DNA of 64,000 nt, from positions 43,401,430 through 43,465,429 of the forward strand of contig NC_087065.1 of assembly GCF_963678635.1 (NCBI RefSeq). The letters are read 5' to 3'. Both the position numbers and the translations under genes were made by a program. The stretch is from Symsagittifera roscoffensis. Lineage: Eukaryota; Xenacoelomorpha; Acoela; Convolutidae. The notes under the pieces were generated by a model. The model made no database searches. It saw only the letters and a program-made list of their open reading frames with translations, and was not told the origin of the DNA. Below are positions 45,401 to 57,107 of this stretch, piece after piece (the first letter of the stretch is position 1; every line of letters begins with the position of its first letter).

Positions 45401-48400
45401 GGTCGCAGATCGAATCCTAGACGTAGCCGATTTTTTTTCTTACTAATTCGAGGCCTATTTCTACTTTTTAGAGCTGATTTTTGCCGTGTTCTCGCTAGTT
45501 TTTGCGAAATGAAGCTTCGCCTGTGGGTAAAATAGATTCAAAATATCATTCCAAAATCAGTTGTACTTAAAAACATCATCTTTGTGCATAAACGCCTTCC
45601 TACGTTTCAAACAAGTAGATCAAAAAGTTCTCGATTCAAAGATCTCATTTTTGTTCCGACCCCCAAAAAATGGAGGAATTTTGTCTTCGGCTGTTTTAGT
45701 TGTTTTGGTCTAGTATCGAGCAAATAGAACGAGTAGTCTTATAATTACACAAGCAATTTTTGTGTTATAGCACGAACTATCTTTCTTTTTTTCCAACCTA
45801 AGTCGCAAATATTGTTGCGATGCAAATATTGTTGCGATAAAATGTGTTCCTTTTGATCGATAATCAGCTATTATTTACAGCCAATGCTAAGGATTTTAAC
45901 ACAGGCTATTTTTCTTCCGACTTTCGTAACGAAATAACGGAATATTTGGGCTCGGGGTTGTTTGTTTTTCTTCAGACGAATTACAAAGTTTTAACTATCC
46001 ATTTTTGACGGGGTTTCTATTTCATTCAAAAAGTATTGTTGTCCTAAGCTTAAATTTGGAAAGATGTTTCACGCGCGATCATTTTTATAGAGTTATGGGG
46101 GGTATACAAATTGCCATTTTGGCCAATTTGGGACAAATAACGCGCGATATATTTCGCGCTATTAACGAGTAAGCGGAGATTTAATTCGTCATAGAAATCG
46201 TTCCAAATTGGTTGAAGGAAGCTTATTTTCCATAATTCATTTTTTTGCTAGAAGCGAAATTTATTTTTTCGTTTTACTATGGCGTGTGGGGGAATGATTT
46301 TCACAAAAATCTCAAATTGAAAAAATGTTCATTTCATTTTAATTACATTTATTTTTTTCATGTTATTACTGCTCCATAGACTGTTCTATAAATTTAGGCA
46401 TGTTAGCTGGTAAATTTCTTTTTTCCAAATTGACTGGTACTGCAAATGCGTCTTAATTGGCGTGCGTCATCTCAGAAATTGTGTAGACTCATAGTTTTAC
46501 TCATTCATTTTTCCCAGTAGCGTTATTGGTCATATTTTTGCTTGTGTATGCGAAGTGCAACTTCGCCTCTGTGTAGGAAGCTTATACTTCAAGTTAAGCC
46601 GCGAAAACTTAGTTTTACGCCAGTAAAGTCAGTGTACGAAGGTTCTTTCAGCACCTTCTTGGGAACAAAAAAATCGAATTTTTTTTATTGAATTTTTTCT
46701 ACTTTATGAGGAAAACTGTGGTCAAATGAACCTAATTTACCACCACTATCGAAGTTCGGGGCTTTCGTTCAATTCTTCTCATACCATGAACAAAAAAACG
46801 ACGCCGCTTGAAAAAAATCGTTCTTCTTCATTTTTTCATTTTGGTCGGAATTTTCAGTGCAACTTGCGCTGCAACCGGTTATACTTGTTACCATTTGAAA
46901 CTAATTATGCTACAAATTTGAAAAAGAAATTTTTCTTTTTTTAGTTTTTTCCTTGACTTGATGTTTGTTTTAGCTGCCGAGTGGCTTCTGCAGTGTGTAA
47001 TCTGCAACTCCTCAGACACAATGTTAGATTCAATCAGAGACAGGTGTGAAACGCACATAGTACTCAGACACGCAGTCTTCTCCACATTCCCTCCAGACTA
47101 CATCTGTGCACAGCTGGACTACTTCACGGACTTCATCAGCCAGGACAAGAGGGCACTGAAGGGTACAAGGGAAGTGGTTGATGAGAATCAGACCAAATTA
47201 ATTGTGAGGAAGTCGGAGTTGTACAGGATTCTGGGGGAGAAATGTCTACATGGCAGGGTAAAATCAGCTTTTGCCATTTGAATGACCTTTATCTATCTAT
47301 CTATCGATCTATCTATACCTTATTTAATTGGCGTTTCACATAAGACATGTTTAAGAATTCCCTATGTCGGCATATTTAAGAAGTCCCTATGTTGACACAT
47401 TTAAGCTTTTTGAACGTAATATTTTTTGCATGTTTAACGAAAGATTTTTGCACGTTTAAGCTATTTCGTATATTGTAATGCTTAAGAAATTTCATTTGGC
47501 ACACTTTTAAGAAGTCACTATGTTGGTATAGAAAAAATGTGGAGTTGAAGCATTCGCCCTACAACTGATTTTAAAAGGTCAACTTGAGTAAACATTTCAA
47601 TTCTTTCAAAAATAGGCTTACAAAATAGGCATCTGTTGTAGGGCGAATGCTTCAACTCCACATTTTTTCTATATTCGCAAAGTAAAATTACCAAATTTTT
47701 GTATCACCATTTATTGAACTAAAAATTAGTTTCTAAGCCTCATAGCGGGTGCTGTCGGGGTACACTCAGGGGTTTCATATCTGGAGTCCAAGTATGACGG
47801 CTCAAATCTTTTTGGTTTTCGAGATATGGCGTTTCTTATGATTTTTTCAATTTTTTTTCGAAAAAAACGTAGATGTAAATTAAAGTAACCGAAGTTGCTC
47901 AGCCCCATAGTGGGTGGCTGTCAAGGCACACTCAGGGATTGCTTATTTAGTGTCCAAGTATGATGGTTCAAATCCTGTTGGTTTTCGAGATAAGTCGTTT
48001 TTTATGATTTTTTTCGATTCTTTTTTCAAAAAAAACCTAGATATAAAGTAACCGAACATGCTCAACCCTATAGTGGGGCGCTGTCAGGGTACACTTAGGA
48101 GTTGAAAATCTGGCGTCGAAATATAACTGCTCAAATCTTTTTGGTTTTCGAAATATGTCGTTTTTTATGATTTTTTCAATTTTTTTTTTCAAAAAAAAAC
48201 TTGGATTTAAAATCAAGTAATCGAACTTGAATTTCTCAACCCTTCAATGGCGTGCTGTCAGGGTACGCTCAGGGATCGCAAATATGGCTTTAAATTATGA
48301 CTGCTCAAATCCTTTTGGTTTTCGAGATGTGGCGTTTTCTTATGATTTTTAAATTTAAAAAAAATTAATTAAAAAAACTTAGATTTTAAGTAAAATAACC

Positions 48401-51400
48401 GAACTTAAAGCTCTCAACCCTATAGTGGGCTGCTGTCAGGGTACTTTTATGAGTTGCAAAGCTGGCGTCCAAGCAGGACTGCTCAATTCTTTTTAGTTTT
48501 CTAGATGTGGCGTTTCCTATTATTTTTTCAATATTTTTTAAAGAAAAACTTAGATATAAACTTAAGTAACCGAACTTGCTCAACCCTATAGTGGGGTGCT
48601 GTCAAGTTACCTTCAGGGGTTGCATATCTGGTGTCTAAGTATGACTGCTCAAATCTTTTTGGTTTTCGAGATATGGCGTTTTGTAGGAATTTTTCAATGT
48701 TTTTTTTTAAAATGTTGATTCAAATTGAAGTAGCCGAAATTGAAATTGTTAACTCTAAAGTGGGGTGCTGTCAGGGTTTACTCTGGATTTGACAAACTGG
48801 TGTCAAATTGTGACTGCTCAAAACTTTTTGGTTTTCGAGAAATGGCGTTTTTTATGATTTAGCAATTTTTTTTTCAAAAAAAACTTAGATACAAACTAAA
48901 GTAACCGAACTTGAAATTTTCAACCCTATGTTGATCTGCTGTCGCTGTCGGGGTGCACTCCCAGTTTGGCGTCTGGCGTCCAAATATGACTGTTCAAACC
49001 TTTTGGTTTTCGAGCTATGGCGTATTTTATGATTTTTAAATTTAAAAAAACTAAGGTAAAAAAAACTTAGATTTAAATAAAATTAACCGAACTTAAATTT
49101 TTCAACTCTATAGTGGTGTGCTGTCAGGATACACTCTGGAGTAGCAAAGCTGCTGTCCACTTATAACTACTCAAATCTTTTTGGTTTTCGAGAAATGGCG
49201 TTTTTTTAGGATTTTTTTCATTTTTTTTTTTCAAAAAAAAACTTAGATTTAACTTAAAGTAACCGAACTTGCTCAGATCTTTAGTGGGGTGCTGTCAAGT
49301 TGCCTTCAGGGGTTGTATATCTGGTGTCTAAGTATGGCTGCTCAAATCTTTTTAGTTTTCGAGATATGGCGTTTTTGTAGGAATTTTTCAATGTTTTTTT
49401 TTAATGTTGATTCAAAATGAAGCAGCCGAAATTGAAATTGTTAACACCAAAGTAGGGTGCTGTCAGGATACACTTTGGATTTGCAAAACTGGCGTCAAAT
49501 TTTGACTGCTCAAATCATTTTGGTTTTCGAGAAATGGCGTTTTTTTAAGGTTTAGTTCAATTTTTTTTAAAGTAACCGAACTTGCTCAACCCTATAGTGG
49601 GGTGCTGTCAAGTTACCTTCAGGGGTTGCATATCCGGTGTCTAAGTATGACTGCTCAAATCTTTTTGGTTTTCGAGATATGGCGTTTTTATAGGAATTTT
49701 TCAATGTTTTTTTTTTAAATGTTGATTCAAAATGAAGTAGCCGAAATTGAAATTGTTAACTCTAAAGTGGGGTGCTGTCAGGGTTTACAGTGGCGTCAAA
49801 ATTATGACTGCTCAAATCTTTTTAGTCTTCGAGAAATGGCGTTTTTATGATTTAGTTCAATTTTTTTTTCAAGAAAAAAACTTAGATACAAACTAAAGTA
49901 ACCGAACTTGAAATTTTCAACCCTATGTTGATGTGCTGTCGCTGTCGGGGTGCACTCACAGAGGCTGCTTTTAAAACTTGCAATAATTCGGCGTCTGGCG
50001 TCCAAATATGACTGTTCAAACCTTTTGGTTTTCGAGCTATGGCGTTTTTTATGTTTTTAAATTTAGGTAAAAAAAAAACTTAGATTTAAATAAATTAACC
50101 GAAATTGAATTTCTCAACCCTATAGTGGGCTGCCGTCAGGGTACACTCACGAGTGGCAAAGCTGGCGTCCAAGCATGACTGCTCAATTCCTTTAAGTTTT
50201 CTAGATATGGCGTCTTTTTAGGACTTTTTTCAATGTTTTTCTTTTTAATTTCGATTCAAAATAAAGTAACCGAAATTGATATTCTCAACTCTAGTGGTGT
50301 GCTGTCAGGATGCACTCTGGAGTAGCAAAGCTGCTGTCCAATTATGACTGCTCAAACCTTTTTGGTTTTCGAGAAATGGCGTTTTTTTAGAATTTTTTCA
50401 ATTTTTTTTCAGAAAAAAAAACTTAGATATAAACTTAAGTAACCGAACTTGCTCAGCCCTGTAGTGGGGTGCTGTCAAGTTACCTTCAGGGGTTGCATAT
50501 CTGGTGTCTAAGTATGACTGCTCAAATCTTTTTGGTTATCGAGATATGGCGTTTTTGTAGGAATTTTTCAGTATTTTTTTAAAAATGTTGATTCAAAATG
50601 AAGCAGCCGAAATTGAAATTGTTAACACTAAAGTAGGGTGCTGTCAGGATACACTCTGCATTTGCAAAACTGGCGTCAAATTTTGACTGCTCAAATCATT
50701 TTGGTTTTCGAGAAATGGCGTTTTTTTATGGTTTAGTTCAGTTTTTTTTCAAAGTAACCGAACTTGCTCAACCCTATAGTGGGGAGCTGTCAAGTTACCT
50801 TCAGGGGTTGCATATCTGATGTCTAAGTATGACTGCTCAAATCTTTTTGGTTTTCGAGGTATGGCGTTTTTGTAGGAGTTTTTCAATGTTTTTTTTAAAT
50901 GTTGATTCAAAATGAAGTAGCCGAAATTGAAATTGTTAACTCTAAAGTGGTGTGCTGTCAGGATACACTCTGGATTTTCAAAACTGGCGTCAAATTTTGA
51001 CTGCTCAAATCATTTTGGTTTTCGAGAAATGGCGTTTTTTTATGGTTTAGTTCAGTTTTTTTTCAAAGTAACCGAACTTGCTCAACCCTATAGTGGGGAG
51101 CTGTCAAGTTACCTTCAGGGGTTGCATATCTGATGTCTAAGTATGACTGCTCAAATCTTTTTGGTTTTCGAGGTATGGCGTTTTTGTAGGAGTTTTTCAA
51201 TGTTTTTTTTAAATGTTGATTCAAAATGAAGTAGCCGAAATTGAAATTGTTAACTCTAAAGTGGTGTGCTGTCAGGATACACTCTGGATTTTCAAAACTG
51301 GCGTCAAATTTTGACTGCTCAAATCATTTTGGTTTTCGAGAAATGGCGTTTTTTATGTTTAGTTCAATTTTTTTTTAAAGTAACCGAACTTGCTCACCCC

Positions 51401-54400
51401 TATAGTGGGGTGCTGTCAGGGTTAACTTTGTAGTTGTAAGTCTGGCGTCTATTTGTGACTCCCAAAACCCTTTGGTTTTCGAGAAATTGCGTTTTTTTTT
51501 TTTCAATTTCTTTTTTTCAAACAATCTTAGATATAAATTGAAGTAACCGAACTTGAAATTTTCAACCCTATGTTGCTGTGCTGTCGGGGTGAACTCGGAG
51601 GGATTGCATTTAAAATTTGCAATAAGTCGGCGTCTGGAGTCCAAGTATGACTGTTCAAATCTTTTTGATTTTCGAGATAAGGCGTTTTTTATTATTTTTT
51701 CATTTTTTTCCAAAAGTTAGATTTAAATTAAAGTAACCGAACTTGCTCACCCCTATAGTGGGGTGCTGTCAGGGTTAACTTTGTAGTTGTAAATCTGGCG
51801 TCTATTTGTGACTCCCAAAATCCTTTGGTTTTCGAGAAATTGCGTTTTTTTTTTTTTCAATTTCTTTTTTTCAAACAATCTTAGATATAAATTGAAGTAA
51901 CCGAACTTGAAATTTTCAACCCTATGTTGCTGTGCTGTCGGGGTGAACTCAGAAGGATTGCATTTAAAATTTGCAATAAGTCGGCGTCTGGAGTCCAAGT
52001 ATGACTGTTCAAATCTTTTTGATTTTCGGGATAAGGCGTTTTTTATTATTTTTTCATTTTTTTTTCCAAAAGTTAGATTTAAATTAAAGTAACAGATTTT
52101 GCTCAGCTCTATAGTGGGGTGTTTTCAAGGTACTTTCAGGGGTTGCATATCTGGTGTTCAAGTATGACGGCTCAAATCGTTTCGGTTTTCGAGATATGGC
52201 GTTTTTTAATGATTTTTTCATTTTTTTTCTAAATAAGATATAAAATGAAGTAACAAAACTTGAAATTCTCAACCCTATAGTGGGGGTACTGTCGAATTAT
52301 ACTCAGGATTTGCAATTCTGGCGTCCCAGTATGATTGCTCGAATGTTTTTGGTTTTCGTGATATGGAGTTTTTTATGATTTGTTTTTTATTTGAAAAAAC
52401 TTTGATATAAAACAAAATTAATGAAACTTGAAATTCTCAACCCTATGTTGGTGTGCTGTCGGGGTACACTCACAGGGATTGCAATAAAAATTGAATTAAA
52501 AAAACTAACCGATCTTGAACTTCTTAACCCTAATGGTGGGGTTCTGTCAGGGTACGTTCAGGGGGTACGGTCAGGGTGCCAATCAGGGGGTACTGTCAGG
52601 GAATTCTTCGTCTACCATCAGTATACAAATCAGGGGGGGGGGGGGGGGGTACTGTCAGGGCCTCTAACCTTACCTGCTCACTTTTTTTGTTTCCGAGAAT
52701 ATGGCCTTTCTCATGATTTTTTATTTTAATACTGTTTTCAAAAAAAAACTTAGATTTAAATATAGTAGTATAACTTGAAATTCTAAATCTACGATGGAAT
52801 GCTGCCAGGGAACAATTTAGGGTAGCAAATCTGCCCTCGAATTTAATTTGTCAAATCTTCTTGTTTTTCGAGATATGGTGTTTTTTAAAAGAAAAGAAAC
52901 CTGATAGATGAGCCCAGTTATCTTCACGGTTGCATTAAATTAGGGTCACTAAAATATCGCTGTTTTAGTACATGTTTTAAGAAGCTATTTTTTACGTTCA
53001 ACGATCTATTTGAAGCACCGTAGGTGCGAGTCAAGTGCTAGTCTTTCTGAAGCATGATTTTCTCTTCATCTTTTATTTAATTATTAAAATTGTGTTTATG
53101 TGTTTATTTGTTCATAACTTCAAATGACGATCTGTCGTTTAAATAATTATTTTTTTTTGTCTGAAAAAAGCCAAGGAAATAAAAAAAAACTATACAAATT
53201 GGCAATCTTCACAAAACATATTGAATAATCTCTTGGGGAAGTGAATTGGTATTAATGTTGCATCTTTAGATCGCCTCGATGGCAGAAAAGTGGGAGCTTC
53301 TTAATGAGGTTTGGAAAGCGGTTCTGAAATTGGACAACATCCAGGAGTTTATGCGAGTTGCCAATGTTTGGCTTGAATTTGCAGCCAAATGCCTGACACC
53401 GGACCACGTGGAACTAATACTGAAAGGCCTGATCAAACACGTGGTCCCAGAACGGAAGTATGAAAAAGTTCTGAACGAACTGACTGATTCTGTGCGATGT
53501 ATGTTCAGACAATCATCGAGATCTACTTGTGCGCAGCTTCTAAGTCTGGAAAGTTTTCTCGCACTTTTGGATTTGTTTCAAAGCGACCAATCAAAACGCT
53601 ATGAAGTCAATCACTTGATTTTGGAAATGTTTATCAATAACACCTCAAATGATGAGCCGATAGTGGATCCTATAGTTATCAATGCGTTGTTGAGGATCGG
53701 CAAGAATCTGCATGACAACCTGTCCTCGTTTTCGATGAAAAGTGTGACTAATTTGGCACGAGAATTGACTGAAAATGGGCAAGGATTTGGAGGTCAGAGT
53801 CACACCTCTCTTTTGGTGGCTGAGTTGATTTTGAAGATGCTCGATCGAATTACTTTCGGAGATGATTTCGAAGCACAGTTGAATTTCTATGTCGAAGCGA
53901 GAGGTGAATATAATTTTATACCTTTTTTTTTAAAAAACTAGTAATTTATGTTTAAAATATTCTTTCGTTTCTTCGTATACTCGATACTATAACGAAATCG
54001 AAGTACATCTAACTATTTTTGTTTTTTAAAGTAAATTGTAAGTTTTTTAAATAGCTGACAATTAATTTTAGGTTTTACGGAGTTTTCGAGAACGGATAAA
54101 GGTGTTTTCGTGTACGTTTTCAGCAATAGATTTAAAACAGAATATCTCAACAAATATTATACGAAAGCAATAATGTTTCAGCCTGTTTCTTCCTGATTGA
54201 ATCAGTGATCACTGAACTAGTTCACAGAGTGAACACTCTGACCATGGAGACACTTCGCAGGATGCCGTCGGGAAGACACAGCAAACGCACTTCGTCCTTC
54301 ATCAGAGCATGCATAGCATTCAGTATCATCACCGTACCTTCCATCGAAAACATAATCACACGTCTCTCCCTCTATCTCAATACAGCTCAGGTTAGACCGA

Positions 54401-55394
54401 GACTTCGAAAAGAAATATAGAGGATATCAATTCGAACCGTAGATTTGTTCAAGCGACTAAAATTCCTCAATTCTTCCAGGAAATTATTTTTGAATTGGTT
54501 GAGTTCAAATAAGCAAGATTTGTTACTTTTTACAAACTTTTTTAAACAGTATCAGTATGGCACGTTCATTTTTGCGCTAAAGTATATAATTTTTTCCATA
54601 GAAAGTCAACTAAAATTGCTGGCATTTAGGTTGCATTATGGAACTGTTCGACTGCACAGGCAGATTCCCTTTTCTCCTCTCTCATTGGGACGATTAAATT
54701 CATCCCGCTATCTGTACCTGATACTTCAGCTAATGTTTCAACAGGCCATAGAAGCGCAACTAATCGCACCAAATCCACAGAGCCTTGGATAGTGGCTTTC
54801 TCAGCTAATTTATTCTCAACTCTCCTTATGATGCCTGATTACCCAAGCCAAGGCATCCTATTCCATTTCAAATCAGCCATTCATGAATTCACCCAATTCC
54901 CACTACCCGATGAAACTGCAGCTAAGTTCAACATTTACCTCAACGCTCTCAAGACACTAGCTGCGTTTGCTCAGTCAAAATGGACTCTGAAGGTCCCATA
55001 CGTTGACAATAACGGGGACCTATATGGGTACGGAGCTGATAAGAAATACCAGTCAGAGATGAACAAAATCAGTCGACATCTGATTACAGAGCTGAACAAA
55101 GAAATCAACACAAATCCAACACTTACCGTTCCGTTAGTGACTGATTACATAAGAAGCTTGCTCTACTGCTGTCCGTGTAGCGCATCGCATGTTGTGATTA
55201 CCTGTGAGAGATATATCCCAAAATTGGTGCTAAGAAGTTCTTTCAAGGAAAAGCAAATGCTGCGCAGTTTGCTAACTTATGCGCGTAAGGAGTTAAAAAG
55301 CGAAGCTGCTGCAGCAAATATTGTGACACCTGAATTAGAATCGGCTATGAGCGCATATCGCAAACTGACTTCGGCTATTCCCGATGCCAAGTAA
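42485..55394 (+). CDS. VPS35L: VPS35L homolog (Retriever/Commander subunit), 9 exons, 1071 aa
   Basis: Exons: 42485-42679, 42929-43189, 43886-44090, 44374-44620, 44727-45142, 46974-47257, 53270-53903, 54182-54390 and 54630-55394; all joins keep frame. Recognition rests on blocks characteristic of VPS35[11 protein letters not shown] (~175), [24 protein letters not shown] (~275), [20 protein letters not shown] (~365), [31 protein letters not shown] (~740), [16 protein letters not shown] (~805) and [18 protein letters not shown]. In animals VPS35L pairs with VPS29 and VPS26C in Retriever, which with the CCC complex recycles membrane proteins from endosomes; the protein is an alpha-solenoid. The length is slightly above human (about 960). 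Exon 2 has a short alanine run encoded by GCT repeats. Intron 6 is 6 kb and almost entirely satellite. No truncation was seen. Confidence 0.93.
43275..43645 (+). repeat. family C element, copy C3 (ends degenerate)
   Basis: The body landmarks (TTCGGGAAAGTTTTTTCAAG, AGAAAGGCAAACTCCTCTAT, CCCAGCGGAA) match the other family C copies, but neither terminal repeat is intact. It lies in VPS35L intron 2. Confidence 0.45.
45175..45527 (+). mobile_element. family A element, copy A5, with clear tRNA-like block
   Basis: The 5' end ACACTAGCG is followed by a palindromic partner GCTAAGTGT. The tRNA-like block at about 45361-45430 begins CGGCTGAGTGG and ends TAGCCGA, so the ends can pair like an acceptor stem. 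The anticodon-like stem-loop GAGACTCACAATCTC places CAC at the anticodon position, and the B box is AGATCGAATCC. The internal 3' partner CGCTAGTT is at 45493-45500 and the tail GAAGCTTCGC ends near 45527. It lies in VPS35L intron 5. Confidence 0.65.
45653..45740 (+). repeat. family B 5' fragment
   Basis: It begins GTTCCGACC and continues with AAATGGAGGAATTTTGTCTT as in copy B9, then is interrupted just before element D2. Confidence 0.5.
45747..46573 (+). mobile_element. family D element, copy D2 (827 bp)
   Basis: The 5' end is ACACAAGCAATTTTTGTGTT and the internal 3' partner GCTTGTGT is at 46540-46547. The tail GCGAAGTGCAACTTCGC (46550-46566) is a well-preserved hairpin followed by CTCTGTG. 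It aligns by eye with D1 over its whole length, with a small internal duplication of an AAATATTGTTGCGAT phrase. It lies in VPS35L intron 5. Confidence 0.75.
46590..46895 (+). repeat. family B 3' half
   Basis: The GCCGCGAAAACTTAGTTTTA landmark, the TTTGGTCGGAA internal repeat near 46848 and the terminal block GCAACCGGTTATACTTGTT are present. The 5' half is absent. It follows the tail of D2 with only a few bases between. Confidence 0.55.
47286..47318. repeat. ATCT microsatellite
   Basis: About seven ATCT-type units (with one ATCG variant) lie just inside VPS35L intron 6. Confidence 0.8.
47340..47528. repeat. irregular short repeat (TTTAAGAAGTCCCTATGTTG type)
   Basis: Several copies of a phrase containing TTTAAG and, in the better copies, TCCCTATGTTGGCA occur at variable spacing between the microsatellite and the small inverted-repeat element. 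Confidence 0.55.
47529..47671. mobile_element. 143-bp MITE with perfect 37-bp terminal inverted repeats
   Basis: The left arm 47529-47565 and right arm 47635-47671 are perfect reverse complements, starting TAGAAAAAATGTGGAG and ending CTCCACATTTTTTCTA. The central 69 bases are unique. A TA dinucleotide flanks each side (47527-47528 and 47672-47673), which fits a Tc1/mariner-type TA target duplication. Because TA is common in this AT-rich DNA, the superfamily assignment is tentative. It lies just upstream of the T1 satellite. Confidence 0.75.
47740..52900 (+). repeat. T1 satellite array, about 31 units of ~145-190 bp, in VPS35L intron 6
   Basis: Each unit carries CAACCCTATAGTGGGGTGCT followed by GTCAGGGTACACTCAGGGGT, then GGCGTCCAAGTATGACTGCT, TTTTTGGTTTTCGAGATATG and GCG, a poly-T/poly-A stretch, and a phrase of the type AAAGTAACCGAACTTG. 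Unit starts are spaced mostly 145-190 bases. Higher-order structure is visible: a two-unit block of about 314 bp repeats nearly unchanged (50767-51080 and 51081-51392), and another of about 352 bp repeats (51393-51744 and 51745-52096). Older units at both edges are more diverged. A run of 17 G interrupts the array at 52633-52649. It is non-coding; short frames across it are repeat translations. Confidence 0.95.
52901..53268. other. end of VPS35L intron 6
   Basis: Unique AT-rich sequence follows the satellite. It contains a hairpin GCACCGTAGGTGC at about 53015-53028 that resembles the terminal hairpins of the dispersed elements but has no recognised body. The acceptor for exon 7 is at 53268-53269. 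Confidence 0.4.
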
Positions 55395-55979
55395 TTTATA
55401 TACAAGATTTGCTATAAATCCGATATTTATTTTTATACATTATATTTTCTATTCACGTTTTCTTATTTAATTTATCGTCAAGTTACATTTGCGCTGATTA
55501 TTCAAATTTTACTCATGGGTTTAAAACATGAATTTAAATTCATCGCATACTGTGTTTCAACTCAATAGAAAAATTATAGATCAAAGTCGTGTTATCATTG
55601 CCACAAGGATCCCCCGTGACTGCATAGAACAGGATGTGGCAAATCAGATCGTAAGATTTGATTAATGAAAGATTTCAACTGAATATGAGATAGCAGCCTG
55701 TGTTATCAAATCCGTATGTAAACGTTTTTCCGGGGTAGAAGCGAATCGATTTAACTCATACTGGTAGTTTATCAGTCAGTTTGAGTTTTCGGTGCGTTTG
55801 GCAGATGCTTCTTAATGTAATAAACCAGGAGTTTTCCCTGCTGGGTTCTTTGAAAATTAAGACACGGATTGATTTCGTTTAAATGTGAATAATCAAAATG
55901 AATTTCTGGAATTTCCGTGTAAGAACACCAAAATATTAAATGAAAGTGAACGGATTTTCTGACGTTAGGAACGATTTTC
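55395..55979. other. 3' flank of VPS35L
   Basis: The stop codon is at 55392-55394. The first AATAAA noticed is near 55819. No repeat family was recognised up to about 55.98 kb. Confidence 0.4.
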
Positions 55980-56738
55980 TGAAGTGAATGGATTTTTCAC
56001 TTATTAAGGCAAATTTGAGTGAATTACGCTCCACAATAAGAAAAGAACCAATCGCGCCAAAAACTTAAACTACTTTTTGTTTCAAAAGTGACATTAGGTT
56101 TTCAGAATTCCCAGTGGAATAAAAAAATATTCTCATTTGATTGGTTGCATAGCCTTTGAGGAAAAAGTTTGTTCACAAATTTCATCAATTTTTTTTAATT
56201 AACAAGTCAAGTTTCTGCTACTAATATGCCCGTTCATCAGAGAACGCAGCATGCTTGGAGCACAAAGATCCGTTGTTCGAATGTGGCAAGAAGCCTTATT
56301 TCTAGAAATTCAAATAATTTTGTCGTGCTATCGGTTGTTTGATGATTTTTTTGTCAGTTACGTTTTAAAAGCATGGGTACTTATTTGATTTAAGCAAGCC
56401 ATACTAGTTTTTTGATCTGTTCCTGCAATGGCATGGGTAATTGAATTCCAAAAAAGTAAGCCCAAATTTTTTTATCAAAATTTTTGTTCGTGTAGTTCTT
56501 AGTCACAAAAGCGCAATCAATCAAGCTTTATTTCCGTAACAATCTGAATTATGTTTTTGTCTGCTTGTAAAATTTGTCCTTTTTTGCAAATGGTTCTATC
56601 GCCAGTGTTTTATTTGAGAAAAGAGTTCTAATGATTGTAAAGTGAATAAAAATATTGATTGATTGTGGTTAGTATTGAAAAAGATTAAGAAATTTGTTGA
56701 AAAAACGAAGGTATTGCGGTTGTTCAAATACTCATTTT
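55980..56738. repeat. degenerate family C fragment and tRNA-like block
   Basis: About 55980-56200 resembles the middle of family C (AAAGTGACATTAGGTTTTCA and CCCAGTGGAATAAAA). About 56225-56290 reads like a decayed tRNA-derived segment (CCCGTTCATCAGAGAACGC, later TTGTTCGAATG). Nothing coding was seen. Confidence 0.35.
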
Positions 56739-57075
56739 TAAGAGTCGATGAGCTTAGTTCATTCTCTTATATAAGTCGTGATGATTTTTTGTCCTTAATT
56801 GTTCAGGAAAAGTCTTAACGTTTGTTCAGGTACATTTTTTTTCGCGGTTTGAATTTTCAGTTCATTTCCTCTGTCAAAAGGAGCGCAAACTCCTCTATCA
56901 AACAGCAATATTGTAAAGGTCACGAAATACGTGTTCGGATTCTAGTTTCGAACGTGGAATGAATTTAATCTTCAGATTTCCTTGCGAAATGTAATATTAA
57001 AATTTACTTATTGATCCAATTTTCTCAAAATGGGTTTGTTATATTTAACAAGTGTCAATGATGAGTTATTGTAGA
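56739..57075 (+). repeat. family C element, copy C4 (right end lost)
   Basis: It begins AAGAGTCGATGAGC and carries the GGAAAAGTCTTAACGTTTGT, CAAACTCCTCTATCAAACAG and CTTGCGAAATG landmarks of the family. No right terminal repeat was found. Confidence 0.5.
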
Positions 57076-57107
57076 AATGTTTGATTCGAAGTTCGGAAAT
57101 TGATTTT

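Noticed and set aside
45361-45430. Possible functional tRNA gene (anticodon-like CAC)
   Set aside because: The T-arm does not pair properly and the block is embedded in family A element A5 with diverged relatives in four other copies. It is a tRNA-derived segment, not a working gene.
47740-52900. CRISPR-like array
   Set aside because: The units are long, contiguous and diverge along their whole length, with no short identical repeat alternating with unique spacers. This is a eukaryotic intronic satellite.
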